Shown here: one piece after another, positions 8,964 to 17,516 of the stretch
How the letters are laid out: each line of letters opens with the position of its first letter
Numbering within the stretch: the first letter of the stretch is position 1
Source of the DNA: Alistipes sp.
GTDB taxonomy: Bacteria; Bacteroidota; Bacteroidia; Bacteroidales; Rikenellaceae
NCBI GenBank assembly: GCA_017631255.1
Contig: JAGBTP010000062.1
Coordinates: forward strand, 1 to 37,047
DNA: 37,047 nt
Direction of reading: 5' to 3'
Program-made: the position numbers and the translations under genes
The notes under the pieces: model-generated
Databases searched by the model: none
Told to the model about the DNA's origin: nothing
What the model saw: the letters and a program-made list of their open reading frames with translations, nothing else

Positions 8964-9082
8964 CCCCACTTCCCAATCCAAGCCCCACTTCCCAATCCAA
9001 GTCCCCCTTCTCAAAGGGGGATTTAGAGGGATTGTAAATATCGCATCCCTCGGAGAGGGATTTAGGGGGATTGTGAATATGC
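8964..9082. repeat. Composite intergenic repeat: 19-bp tandem pair plus two hairpin units
   Basis: CCCCACTTCCCAATCCAAG occurs twice head to tail (8964-8982, 8983-9001). Two related units follow. Each is a GC-rich hairpin (CCCCCTT/GGGGG at 9003-9020; ATCCCTC/GAGGGAT at 9045-9061) followed by a direct repeat of the form TTTAGnGGGATTGTnAATAT. It resembles a REP-like dispersed element and no protein is encoded. Confidence 0.7.
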
Positions 9083-9099
9083 TTCGTTGTCAGAAAGAG

Positions 9100-9146
9100 A
9101 AAGAGCGGATGGACTGTACTAAAGTGTACTGCCCATTCGCTCTTTT
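9100..9146 (-). terminator. Terminator hairpin of the lysS-tpiA unit
   Basis: AAAGAGCGGATGG (9100-9112) pairs imperfectly with the segment 9131-9145 (CCCATTCGCTCTTT). It lies 47 nt past the tpiA stop on the minus strand. It could also stop transcripts arriving from the left. Confidence 0.55.
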
Positions 9147-9192
9147 GATTGAGAGGTCGCAGATGACCCCTTATCACAACAAAGTACTCTTG

Positions 9193-9945
9193 TTAGAACG
9201 CTTTACCAATACCGATAAAGTCCTCGGCCTTCAAAGCCGCACCACCAATAAGACCACCATCTACATTCTCCTTAGAGAAGATCTCGCCAGCGTTTGATGG
9301 CTTACAAGAGCCACCGTAGAGGATAGCGCACTCCTCGGCTGCTGCACCGAACTTAGAGCGCAACACCTCGCGGATGTAGGCGTGAATCTCCTCTGCCTGC
9401 TCAGCAGTAGCGGTCTTGCCTGTGCCGATGGCCCATACAGGCTCGTAGGCGATAACAAGGTCAGCGAACTGCTCCTCAGTGAGGTTGAACACAACCTCCT
9501 CGAGCTGCTGCTTGCACACCTCGAAGTGACGACCTGCCTCACGCTCCTCGAGGTTCTCACCTACGCAGTAGATAGGCTTGAGGTTGTTGGCATAGGCCTG
9601 CGCCATCTTCTTGTTGAGAGTCTCCGAGGTCTCGCCATAGTACTGGCGGCGCTCAGAGTGGCCCAAGATAACATACTCGCAACCGAGGGCTGCAATCATA
9701 GCTGCCGACACCTCACCGGTGTAAGCACCCTTAGCCTCGGTAGCGCAATCCTGTGCACCTACGGCGATGTTCGAGCCCTTGAGGGTCTCGATAACGCTGT
9801 GGAGGTGTGTGAATGGAGGACATACGATGAAGTTCACGCAGTCGCAAACCTCTGCCTTGCCAGCAGCAACACCCTTAGCAAGCTCGACACCCTCAGCTGG
9901 GAGGGTATTCATCTTCCAGTTACCTGCTACAATCTTCTTTCTCAT
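9193..9945 (-). CDS. tpiA: Triosephosphate isomerase
   Basis: 250 residues, standard length. It interconverts dihydroxyacetone phosphate and glyceraldehyde 3-phosphate in glycolysis. Active-site residues are visible: N9 and K11 in GNWKMN, the His of ILGHSERRQ, and the Glu of [14 protein letters not shown] followed by the phosphate-gripping loop 6. GGSCKPSNA and GLIGGAAL complete the phosphate site. It lies 27 nt downstream of lysS on the same strand and is probably co-transcribed with it. Confidence 0.97.
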   Translation of the reverse strand: MRKKIVAGNWKMNTLPAEGVELAKGVAAGKAEVCDCVNFIVCPPFTHLHSVIETLKGSNIAVGAQDCATEAKGAYTGEVSAAMIAALGCEYVILGHSERRQYYGETSETLNKKMAQAYANNLKPIYCVGENLEEREAGRHFEVCKQQLEEVVFNLTEEQFADLVIAYEPVWAIGTGKTATAEQAEEIHAYIREVLRSKFGAAAEECAILYGGSCKPSNAGEIFSKENVDGGLIGGAALKAEDFIGIGKAF

Positions 9946-9972
9946 ACTCTTATAACGATATTTCTTGTTTAA

Positions 9973-11703
9973 TTACTCCTTATTAGCCTCGATCCACGCC
10001 TTAATCTCGGCAGTAGCAAGGCCCAACTTATTCTTCTTATTGAAACCGCAGAGGTCGTTAAATAGCTTCATACCACCCGTAGCAGCGGTATTCTTAAACG
10101 CCTCGAGGGTGATGTAGCCCATCTTCTGAACAACAGCCACCCACTCCTGTGGAATGCCTGCCTCGGTATATACCTCCTCGGCGTCAGCCACAACCTTCTT
10201 CTCGGGACGCATCGTAGGGAAGAAGAGAACATCCTGAATTGATGTCTCGCCCGTCATAAACATTGTGAGGCGGTCGATGCCGATACCCATACCTGAACAC
10301 GATGGCATACCATACTCCAAGGCTCGCACGAAGTCCATATCGATGGTCATAGCCTCGTCGTCACCCTTCTCCGATAGGCGCATCTGCTCCTGGAAGCGCT
10401 CAAGCTGGTCGATAGGGTCGTTGAGCTCGGAGTAGGCGTTACACAACTCCTTACCATTTACGAAGAGCTCGAAACGCTCGGTAAGCTCCTCATTATCGCG
10501 ATGACGCTTGCACAGTGGCGACATCTCGATTGGATAGTCCGTCACGAATGTAGGCTGCACAAGGTGCTCCTCGCAGTATTGGCCGAAGATGGCGTCGATG
10601 AGCTTACCCTTACCCATAGTCTCGTCGATCTCGACATTGAGTCGCTGGCACGCCTCACGAAGCTGCTCCTCGCTCTGGCCTGTGATGTCGTAGCCAGTCT
10701 TCTCCTTGATAGCGTCGGTCATAGTCACACGGCGGAAAGGAGCCTTGAACGAGATAGTCTTGCCGTCGAGGACAACATCCGTAGTGCCGTTAACAGCCAT
10801 AGCCACACGCTCGAGCATCTGCTCGGTGAACTCCTGCATCCAGATGTAGTCCTTGTACGCAACATATATCTCCATACAAGTGAACTCTGGGTTGTGCGTT
10901 CTATCCATACCCTCGTTGCGGAAGTTCTTACCGAACTCGTAAACGCCGTCGAAGCCACCTACGATGAGGCGCTTGAGGTAGAGCTCAGTAGCAATACGCA
11001 TATAGAAGTCGATGTCGAGGGCATTGTGGTGCGTGATGAATGGACGCGCCGCAGCACCACCAGGGATTGGCTGGAGGATTGGGGTCTCCACCTCGAGGTA
11101 ACCACGCTCGTTGAAGAAGTCGCGCATAGTCTGCATAATCTTAGCGCGCTTAACGAATGTATCCTTAACCTGTGGGTTAACCACGAGGTCGAGGTAGCGC
11201 TGACGATAGCGAACCTCTGGGTCAGTGAGGGCGTCGAACACCTGACCATCCTTCTGCTTTACAACAGGCAATGGACGCACCGACTTAGAGAGTACGGTAA
11301 ACTTCTGGCAGTGTACCGATAGCTCGCCGGTGTTGGTATGGAACGCGAAACCCTCAACGCCGATAAAGTCGCCGATGTCGAGGAGCTTCTTGAATACGGT
11401 GTTGTAGAGAGTGGTGTCACCCTCAGGGCAGATGTCGTCACGACGGATGTAGACCTGAATACGGCCCGTAGCATCCTGAAGCTCGAAGAACGACGCCGAG
11501 CCCATAATACGACGGCTCATAATACGGCCGGCGATAGATACCTGCTGGTAGTTACCCTTCTCTGGGTCGAACTTTTCGGCAATCTCACGCGCTGAGGCGT
11601 TCACCTCGTAGCGAGCCGCTGGGTAGGGGTTGATGCCGAGGTCGCGCAACGCCTTGAGTGATTGGCGGCGCAACTGTTCCTGTTCGCTGAGTTCGATGGT
11701 CAT
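9973..11703 (-). CDS. lysS: Lysyl-tRNA synthetase, class II
   Basis: 576 residues. It charges tRNA-Lys with lysine using ATP. The N-terminal OB-fold anticodon domain covers about residues 55-160 (ISIAGRIMSRRIMGSASFFELQDATGRIQ, partial). The class II catalytic core follows: motif 2 is FRNEGMDRTHNPEFTCME and motif 3 is GMGIGIDRLTMFMT. It is longer than the roughly 500-residue E. coli enzyme by a C-terminal extension of about 70 residues after motif 3. That extension carries a helix-hairpin-like sequence and a Lys-rich FNKKNKLG segment; such tails are common in Bacteroidetes LysS. First gene of the lysS-tpiA unit, divergent from nhaD. Confidence 0.97.
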   Translation of the reverse strand: MTIELSEQEQLRRQSLKALRDLGINPYPAARYEVNASAREIAEKFDPEKGNYQQVSIAGRIMSRRIMGSASFFELQDATGRIQVYIRRDDICPEGDTTLYNTVFKKLLDIGDFIGVEGFAFHTNTGELSVHCQKFTVLSKSVRPLPVVKQKDGQVFDALTDPEVRYRQRYLDLVVNPQVKDTFVKRAKIMQTMRDFFNERGYLEVETPILQPIPGGAAARPFITHHNALDIDFYMRIATELYLKRLIVGGFDGVYEFGKNFRNEGMDRTHNPEFTCMEIYVAYKDYIWMQEFTEQMLERVAMAVNGTTDVVLDGKTISFKAPFRRVTMTDAIKEKTGYDITGQSEEQLREACQRLNVEIDETMGKGKLIDAIFGQYCEEHLVQPTFVTDYPIEMSPLCKRHRDNEELTERFELFVNGKELCNAYSELNDPIDQLERFQEQMRLSEKGDDEAMTIDMDFVRALEYGMPSCSGMGIGIDRLTMFMTGETSIQDVLFFPTMRPEKKVVADAEEVYTEAGIPQEWVAVVQKMGYITLEAFKNTAATGGMKLFNDLCGFNKKNKLGLATAEIKAWIEANKE

Positions 11704-11749
11704 AATATCTGGTAATTTTAATATATATTTATATTTATTTCGAGTGCGA

Positions 11750-11757
11750 CAAAGTTA
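11750..11757 (-). promoter_or_regulatory. -7 element of the lysS promoter
   Basis: The minus strand reads TAACTTTG, an exact TAnnTTTG match, 46 nt upstream of the lysS start. I see no clear -33 element. Confidence 0.5.
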
Positions 11758-11821
11758 CACAAAAATGTTGAATGTCGCGCCTCTTTTTTCGACGAGGAGA
11801 GTATTTTTCAGAAAAAAATTA

Positions 11822-11829
11822 TATATTTG
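11822..11829 (+). promoter_or_regulatory. -7 element of the nhaD promoter
   Basis: TATATTTG matches TAnnTTTG and lies 39 nt before the nhaD ATG. The -33 region is T-rich (around 11800) without a perfect TTTG. Confidence 0.55.
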
Positions 11830-11868
11830 CGCAAGAATTAACTATTTTTAACCATAAAACCAACCAAT

Positions 11869-13239
11869 ATGTTATCTTACTATCTGATGCCCGTTATCTT
11901 CATCCTCGGAATCCTGGCTATCGCCTTCGAGGATGTCATCAAGGTTAACAAGGCAGCAACGGCCGTAGGTATGGCTATTCTGCTCTGGGCGATGTTCATC
12001 ATCAACGCCGACCAATATCTACTAATCAACCCTCCTGCGCATGTCAAGGAGGTACTCTCAATCTTCCCCGAATTGCAGAGTATGTCGAAGCACGAGCTTG
12101 CATTTGCATTTGTCGAGCGTAAGCTCATCCTCGGCCTAGGCGATGTTGCCACCACGCTCTTCTTCGTGCTTGGCTCGATGGCCATCATCGACATCATCGA
12201 CAGCCACGGTGGCTTTGGCGTCATCTCGCAGTCGATCACCACAAATCGCCAGCGTAAGCTGCTCTGGATCTTGTGCTTCACCACCTTCTTTATGTCTATC
12301 CTCTTGGGCAACCTTGCCACCGTCATCGTGCTTATCGCCATTGCGCGCAAGCTCATCCCTGAGCGCAATATGCGTCTGCTCTTCAGCGGTATGATTATCG
12401 TTGCGGCAAATGCTGGTGGCTCGTGCTCGCCTATTGGCGATGTCACCACGCTGCTTCTCTGGACAGGTGGCAATGTGTCGGCCGTACACCAGTTTACCTC
12501 ACTTATCGTACCATCCCTCGTGATGCTCCTTGTACCACTCACAATCGCCACATTTATGCTGCCTAAGGAGGGCACGGTAGAGCCACTTGCAGCAAGCGGC
12601 GACGATAGTAAGATTAGCCCTAAGATGCGCAAGGCGGTGCTCTATATCGGTCTTGGCTCGTTGGCATTAGTGCCTATCCTCCAGACACTTATCGAGCTAC
12701 CTCCGTTTATGGGCGTGCTTATCGGCCTTGTGGTGCTCTGGGCCATCACCGACCGCAGATATGCCGACTCGGAGGAGGATGAGCTTCAGAACTTGCGCGT
12801 GCATCGCACCCTTGCTCGTGTCGACATCAGCACCGTATTCTTCTTCCTCGGCATCTTGATGTCGGTGCAGGCGCTCATCGTTACAGGTCAGCTCACCATC
12901 CTCGCTAACTACCTCAACGAGACCTTCGGCAACGCCAATATCATCGCTATTGTACTTGGCGTTATGTCGTCGTTCCTCGATAATGTGGCCCTTGTGTCGG
13001 CAACGATGGGTATGTTCCCAATCGCTGAGGTTGGCACCTATGCCGCAGATAGCTCATTTTGGACGCTGCTGGCCTACTGCGCCGTTACGGGTGGTAGCAT
13101 CCTGATTATCGGTTCGGCAGCAGGCGTTACGGTTATGGGTATGGAGAAGATATCGTTTGGTTACTACCTCAAGCGCCTGACGCCTATCGTCCTCCTCGGC
13201 TACCTTGCTGGCGCTCTGGTCTACTTTGTGATTATGTAG
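11869..13239 (+). CDS. nhaD: NhaD-family Na+/H+ antiporter
   Basis: 456 residues, an inner-membrane protein with about a dozen hydrophobic segments. Family features are clear: FVLGSMAIIDIIDSHGGF near residue 100, the SILLGNLATVIVLIAI helix, and the conserved AANAGGSCSPIGDVTT motif near residue 185. A second inverted half contains SSFLDNVALVSATMGMF, and GGSILIIGSAAGV lies near the C terminus. NhaD exports Na+ (or Li+) in exchange for protons and is common in halotolerant and gut Bacteroidetes. It is a single-gene unit with its own promoter and terminator, divergent from lysS. Ion selectivity is assigned by family only. Confidence 0.92.
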   Translation: MLSYYLMPVIFILGILAIAFEDVIKVNKAATAVGMAILLWAMFIINADQYLLINPPAHVKEVLSIFPELQSMSKHELAFAFVERKLILGLGDVATTLFFVLGSMAIIDIIDSHGGFGVISQSITTNRQRKLLWILCFTTFFMSILLGNLATVIVLIAIARKLIPERNMRLLFSGMIIVAANAGGSCSPIGDVTTLLLWTGGNVSAVHQFTSLIVPSLVMLLVPLTIATFMLPKEGTVEPLAASGDDSKISPKMRKAVLYIGLGSLALVPILQTLIELPPFMGVLIGLVVLWAITDRRYADSEEDELQNLRVHRTLARVDISTVFFFLGILMSVQALIVTGQLTILANYLNETFGNANIIAIVLGVMSSFLDNVALVSATMGMFPIAEVGTYAADSSFWTLLAYCAVTGGSILIIGSAAGVTVMGMEKISFGYYLKRLTPIVLLGYLAGALVYFVIM

Positions 13240-13262
13240 CACCAAGCCTCCACGCTAACAAC

Positions 13263-13293
13263 AAGCACCCACTTCGCTGGGTGCTTTTCTTTT
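13263..13293 (+). terminator. Intrinsic terminator after nhaD
   Basis: AAGCACCCA (13263-13271) pairs perfectly with TGGGTGCTT (13278-13286) around a CTTCGC loop, followed by TTCTTTTT. Confidence 0.88.
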
Positions 13294-13314
13294 TCACCTT
13301 CCTACCACTCAAGG

Positions 13315-13438
13315 AAAAAATTGTATAGCAAGAGCTAATTTTAGGCGCACGACATTTTAACAACCGCAGCATACTGAAGCGTATGTGAGGATTGGTAAAA
13401 TGAGTGCAACGAGAAAGGAGCCTTGCTATACATTTTTT
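13315..13438. repeat. Large imperfect palindrome, about 120 bp (MITE-like or structured RNA)
   Basis: Outer arms TGTATAGCAAG (13322-13332) and CTTGCTATACA (13422-13432) are exact inverted repeats, extended by A-tracts and T-tracts on the outside. Inside, CATTTTAACAA faces TTGGTAAAATG, and CATAC-TGAAGC-GTATG forms the central hairpin. The whole element can fold into one long stem. It encodes no protein. It lies between the nhaD terminator and the promoter of the next gene. Confidence 0.75.
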
Positions 13439-13515
13439 ATAAGTATTTTTACCTATTTTTATTTGGTATATAGTTCTTTTTGATTGTAAGATGGAGGCTG
13501 GAATAAAAATTATAC

Positions 13516-13523
13516 TACCTTTG
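13516..13523 (+). promoter_or_regulatory. -7 element of the alpha-oxoamine synthase promoter
   Basis: TACCTTTG matches TAnnTTTG. Transcription would begin near 13530, leaving a leader of about 85 nt before the ATG at 13614. Confidence 0.55.
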
Positions 13524-13613
13524 CGCAGCTACTTAGGTGAGCCTCGGAAGAGATAGATGTGGAGGCGAGCCAAGAGTGATGGAGGAGAATTTATTAACTC
13601 AATATTTGCAATA

Positions 13614-14882
13614 ATGGTAGATATTTTCGATCGTTTATCAAAGAATGCCGGTGGCCCTATTGGTCAGTATATGTCGGCAGTACACGGCTATTTCGCATTC
13701 CCTAAGTTGGAGGGCGAGTTGGGCCCTCATATGATGTTCCGTGGTAAGCCTGTGCTTAACTGGAGCTTGAACAACTACCTCGGATTGGCCAACCACCCAG
13801 AGGTGCGAGAGGCTGATGCTCAGGGAGGTAAGGAGTACGGTATGGCATACCCTATGGGTGCGCGTATGATGTCGGGACAGACCAAGTACCACGAGCAGCT
13901 CGAGAGGGAGCTCGCTGAGTTCGTGGGCAAGGAGGACGCCTTCCTGCTCAACTTCGGCTACCAGGGTATGATCTCGATTATCGACTGCTTACTCTCGCCA
14001 CGCGATGTGGTGGTCTACGACAAGGAGTGTCACGCCTGCATCATCGATGGTCTTCGTATGCACCCAGGTAAGCGTTTCGTATATGCCCACAACGACGAGG
14101 CGTCGCTCCGCCTACAACTCAAGCACGCTACGGAGCTGGCTGAGCAGCAGAATGGCGGTGTGCTCGTCATCACCGAGGGTGTCTTCGGTATGAAGGGCGA
14201 CCTCGGCTTCCTCGATGTTATTGTTAAGTGCAAGAAGGACTTTAGCTTCCGTCTCCTTGTCGACGATGCCCACGGCTTTGGTACTATGGGTACACACGGA
14301 AAGGGTACGGGTGACCACTTCGGCGTTCAGGACGAGATTGATGTGCTGTTCAACACCTTCGCTAAGTCGATGGCGGGCATCGGTGCCTTCGTGGCAGGTC
14401 CTCGCTGGCTCATCAACCTCTTCCGTTACAATATGCGCTCGCAGCTCTATGCCAAGTCGCTGCCTATGCCTATGGTTATCGGAGCACTCAAGCGCCTCGA
14501 CCTCATCCGTAAGCACCCTGAGTATCAGGAGAAACTCTGGGAGATTACACGCGCATTGCAGAAGGGCCTTACCGAAAACGGCTTCGAAATTGGCGTTACA
14601 CAGTCGCCCGTAACACCTATCTATATGAAGGGTGGCGAGGCAGAGGGCACCAACCTCATCGTCGACCTGCGTGAGAACTACGGCCTCTTCTGCTCGATTG
14701 TCATCTACCCTGTGATTCCCAAGGGCGAGATTATCCTTCGCGTCATCCCTACCGCAGCTCATACGATGGAGGATGTGGAGTACACCATCAACACCTTCAA
14801 GGCCGTACGCGCTAAGTTCGAGGCTGGCGAGTACATCAAGCCTATCCCACAGATGGCCGACCCCGACTTCAAGGTCCGTTAA
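13614..14882 (+). CDS. Alpha-oxoamine synthase: serine palmitoyltransferase or cysteate acyltransferase (sphingolipid/sulfonolipid first step)
   Basis: 422 residues from the ATG at 13614. That start matches the N terminus of flavobacterial homologs; an in-frame ATG at 13557 would add 19 unlikely residues. It is a PLP-dependent fold-type I enzyme. The PLP lysine is K251 in FNTFAKSMAG, and LVDDAHGFG holds the cofactor Asp and His. YPMGARMMSGQTKYHEQLE and FGYQGMISIID are family motifs. Enzymes of this group condense an acyl donor with an amino acid. In Bacteroidetes the candidates are serine (3-ketosphinganine, sphingolipids) and cysteate (sulfonolipids, made by Alistipes and flavobacteria). I cannot tell these apart by eye, and 2-amino-3-ketobutyrate ligase remains a weaker option. 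It stands alone between its own promoter and terminator. Confidence 0.8.
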   Translation: MVDIFDRLSKNAGGPIGQYMSAVHGYFAFPKLEGELGPHMMFRGKPVLNWSLNNYLGLANHPEVREADAQGGKEYGMAYPMGARMMSGQTKYHEQLERELAEFVGKEDAFLLNFGYQGMISIIDCLLSPRDVVVYDKECHACIIDGLRMHPGKRFVYAHNDEASLRLQLKHATELAEQQNGGVLVITEGVFGMKGDLGFLDVIVKCKKDFSFRLLVDDAHGFGTMGTHGKGTGDHFGVQDEIDVLFNTFAKSMAGIGAFVAGPRWLINLFRYNMRSQLYAKSLPMPMVIGALKRLDLIRKHPEYQEKLWEITRALQKGLTENGFEIGVTQSPVTPIYMKGGEAEGTNLIVDLRENYGLFCSIVIYPVIPKGEIILRVIPTAAHTMEDVEYTINTFKAVRAKFEAGEYIKPIPQMADPDFKVR

Positions 14883-14911
14883 TTCGACCATAGAAGATAT
14901 ATTGTTTGTTC

Positions 14912-14945
14912 ACCCTGAGTGCTTCGGTGCTCAGGGTTTTTGTTT
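14912..14945 (+). terminator. Intrinsic terminator after the alpha-oxoamine synthase gene
   Basis: ACCCTGAG (14912-14919) pairs with CTCAGGGT (14930-14937), and a T-rich run follows to 14945. Confidence 0.88.
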
Positions 14946-15042
14946 TGGGGTAGGGTGTGTGGAGGGCATATTTTTATTGTGAGGTGGCGCGATATTTGTT
15001 TTGCATACATCACGCTGTGGGGGTAGGTCGGGCGGTGAGCGC

Positions 15043-15095
15043 ACCGAGGCAGCAGCCACCGAGCCAATGCCGAGGTGCAGTACCGAGGCAGCAGC
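15043..15095. repeat. Two 14-bp direct repeats upstream of the OmpA-family gene
   Basis: ACCGAGGCAGCAGC at 15043-15056 and 15082-15095, with related CCGAG-containing words between and after them. The stretch 14946-15141 shows no exact -7 element and no convincing gene; the repeats may be sequence decay or operator-like. Confidence 0.45.
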
Positions 15096-15141
15096 ATAGC
15101 GCATCACCGAGGCTCGACGACCCCCAAACGCAGAACAATTA

Positions 15142-16341
15142 ATGTTTAGGATTATGAGAAAACTTCTACTTTGCCTGCTAATGGTTGCCACAACAACCTT
15201 AGCCACAGCACAACGCGACGAGAGGCCTATGCGCTGGCAAGGCTTCGAGACCAATCGCTTCTGGGATAATTGGGAGGTATCGGTGGGCGGCGGCAACTCC
15301 CTACTCCTCGTATCGTCAAAGCTAAACCGTGAACCTGGTAAGTTCCTCGACCGCAACGGCTGGAATGCCAACATAGGCGCCACCAAGTGGTTTACGCCGA
15401 TAATCGGTATGCGCCTCAAGGTTGATGCGGGTCAGTTCCGCAACTTCTCCTTCGACAGCGCACGCTACGGCAATGGTGCCTTCAAGACGCCATACATCTA
15501 TGCTCACGGCGACATCCTCATCAATATGTCGAACTGGATAGGTGGCTACAACCCCGACCGCTTCTATTCGGCCATAACATATATGGGCTTCGGCTACACC
15601 GCAATGTCGTGGACTAGCGCCTCGGCAGGGTCCTACAATGGCGAGTTCGCATTCGCATCGGGCTGGCTCAGTAAGTTCCGCGTGGCACCGCAGTGGGACA
15701 TAGAGCTCGACCTGCGCTCGTGGCTCTTCTCTGAGAAGTCACTCCCCGAGGAGATACAGAGCGGTGGCCGCTACGCCTTTGCCACCTCCGTATCGGTTGG
15801 CGTGGCATACCGCTTCAAGCAGCGCAGCTGGGAGGTGGCATACCCCGAAGTGGAGGTCGACGGCTACATCGCTGCCATCGCAGCACTTGAGGAGCGCATC
15901 ATACTACGCGACAGCCAGCTTGGCACTATGAATCAGCAGGTTGCAGCGCTCCAGAGCAAGAATCAGAGCCTCGAGGCCGACATCGCAACTATGCAGCGTG
16001 CCGAGGTGGCGCATGAGCTCGTAGCACCCGAATGTGTAGCCTTCTTCACCATCGGCGAGGCCACCATCACCGACTATGCAAGGGCGACGCTCGAGAACTA
16101 TGTCGAGCAGATTGACAACTGCGACTACCCCATCACCGTCGTGGGCTATGCCGACAAGGAGACGGGCAGCACACAGCGCAACGAGCAGCTATCCAAGGAG
16201 CGTGCCGAGTGCGTAGCACAGTGGCTCATCGCAAACGGCATAGCCGCAGAGCGCATCACAACGAAATGGGTAGGCGGCAGCGAGGCGGCCTTCGCCAAGC
16301 CAAGCACCCCAACTGTCAACCGCTGCGTCATCATCAAGTAG
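15142..16341 (+). CDS. OmpA-family outer-membrane protein
   Basis: 399 residues. A signal peptide is followed by TAQ/RDE cleavage near residue 23; an alternative start at 15154 (MRKLL...) gives an equally good signal. Residues about 45-235 are an eight-stranded-type beta-barrel with aromatic strand ends (SVGVAYRFKQR closes it). A short heptad-like helix (about 245-285, AALEERIILRDSQLGTMNQQ onward) links to a C-terminal OmpA domain. That domain has the expected FTIGEATITDYARATLENY start and VVGYADKETGSTQRNEQLSKERAECV, with the Asp/Arg region that binds peptidoglycan diaminopimelate. It anchors the outer membrane to the cell wall. It is convergent with the radical SAM gene. Confidence 0.9.
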   Translation: MFRIMRKLLLCLLMVATTTLATAQRDERPMRWQGFETNRFWDNWEVSVGGGNSLLLVSSKLNREPGKFLDRNGWNANIGATKWFTPIIGMRLKVDAGQFRNFSFDSARYGNGAFKTPYIYAHGDILINMSNWIGGYNPDRFYSAITYMGFGYTAMSWTSASAGSYNGEFAFASGWLSKFRVAPQWDIELDLRSWLFSEKSLPEEIQSGGRYAFATSVSVGVAYRFKQRSWEVAYPEVEVDGYIAAIAALEERIILRDSQLGTMNQQVAALQSKNQSLEADIATMQRAEVAHELVAPECVAFFTIGEATITDYARATLENYVEQIDNCDYPITVVGYADKETGSTQRNEQLSKERAECVAQWLIANGIAAERITTKWVGGSEAAFAKPSTPTVNRCVIIK

Positions 16342-16366
16342 CACAACCTTTACTCTTCATACAACA

Positions 16367-16399
16367 AGGGCTGCCGAAACATCTCCGTTCGACAGCCCT
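16367..16399. terminator. Bidirectional terminator hairpin between convergent genes
   Basis: AGGGCTGCCGAA (16367-16378) pairs with TTCGACAGCCCT (16388-16399) with one mismatch. It lies 25 nt after the OmpA stop and 28 nt after the radical SAM stop. T-runs are weak on both sides. Confidence 0.65.
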
Positions 16400-16427
16400 A
16401 ACTCATTATTTTCGTACCTATATCGTA

Positions 16428-17504
16428 CTATTTCAACATCTTATAGTGGCAGTACATCAGTCGCCCCTCGTCGTCCCTAAGGTGCATACCGCCGCCACGG
16501 CAGAACTCCCACACCTTGCAGTCGGCACACTCGTCGGTGCGGGTCCACTCTCTGTTACGGAACTTATCGAAGCGGTTTTGCCACACATCCCAGAAGCTAT
16601 CGCGATATATGTTACCCTGCGCATAGTTACCACGCACGCTGGTGCAGCCTGAAATGTCGCCATTGACGCGTATCGAGGCCACCGTAACACCCGCATTGCA
16701 CATATAGAAGTGGTCACGCACCTCGGTCTCGTAGCCACCCAAGAAGCCCTCGCAGGCGTAGTTGAGCTCGATGCGACCCTCGCTGCGTGTCTGGCGTATG
16801 AACTCCATCAGCGCACGGAAATTTTCGGCATCGAGGTGCAGCGACTCATCGCGCTTAGCCCTGCCCGCAGGAAATACCGAGAAGATACGCCAATGGGCAA
16901 TGCCCTCACTAATGAGAAACTCCTTCCACTCCCTAAGGCGTGGCATAAGGGCGGGCGTGACACAGGTGATAACATCGTATGCAAGGCCCTCGACCTCACG
17001 AATATAGCTGATAGCCTTGCGTGCGCGCTCGAAGCTCTCGCCGCTCTGGCGGATGTGGTTGTGTATATCCTCGAAGCCATCGAAGCTCACCGACACGCTC
17101 CTAAGTCCCGCATCAAGGAGTGCGTGCAGCCTCTCACGCGTGAGGCTCATACCGTTGGTCACCATACCCCACTTATAGCCTCGTCGCATAACCTCACGCC
17201 CCGCCTCCTCGAGGTCACGACGCACCAGCACCTCGCCACCCGAAAAGATGAGCAGCACATCCGCTGGGTTGACATTGGGCGTAACCTCCTTGTCGAGCAC
17301 GGCAAGGAAGTCTTCGAGGGGCATATCGCCCTCCGAGGCGTCCATACGGCAGTCGCTGCCGCAGTGCCTACACCTCAGATTACAACGAAGCGTACACTCC
17401 CAAAAGAGTGTACGCAACCTATGACGCTCGACCACGCCATCGTAGATGCCCTTAAAGAGCTTCAGGCCGATGTACTTACGCAGTCCTAATCGTTTACCCT
17501 TCAC
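16428..17504 (-). CDS. Radical SAM/SPASM enzyme of the rSAM/lipoprotein system
   Basis: 358 residues. The radical SAM cluster motif is C41-NLR-C45-RH-C48, inside the Cys-rich segment WECTLRCNLRCRHCGSDC. The SAM-binding FSGGEV follows near residue 90. The C-terminal third is a SPASM-type region with many cysteines (MCNAG, SGCTS, DECADCKVWEFC, MYCHY) that would bind auxiliary Fe-S clusters. SPASM enzymes related to PqqE and AnSME usually modify peptides or proteins. From memory, NCBI/TIGRFAM describes a Bacteroidetes family of this type paired with a small lipoprotein. Here the gene starts 12 nt after the stop of exactly such a lipoprotein on the same strand, so it probably acts on it (inference). 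The chemistry is not known. Confidence 0.85.
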   Translation of the reverse strand: MKGKRLGLRKYIGLKLFKGIYDGVVERHRLRTLFWECTLRCNLRCRHCGSDCRMDASEGDMPLEDFLAVLDKEVTPNVNPADVLLIFSGGEVLVRRDLEEAGREVMRRGYKWGMVTNGMSLTRERLHALLDAGLRSVSVSFDGFEDIHNHIRQSGESFERARKAISYIREVEGLAYDVITCVTPALMPRLREWKEFLISEGIAHWRIFSVFPAGRAKRDESLHLDAENFRALMEFIRQTRSEGRIELNYACEGFLGGYETEVRDHFYMCNAGVTVASIRVNGDISGCTSVRGNYAQGNIYRDSFWDVWQNRFDKFRNREWTRTDECADCKVWEFCRGGGMHLRDDEGRLMYCHYKMLK

Positions 17505-17516
17505 CGCTGTGAATGT

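Noticed and set aside
13557-13613. Upstream start of the alpha-oxoamine synthase
   Set aside because: The 19 extra residues match nothing in homologs, while ATG 13614 gives the standard N terminus.
14957-15142. 61-codon ORF upstream of the OmpA gene
   Set aside because: No promoter, biased composition from GC-rich direct repeats, and no family resemblance.
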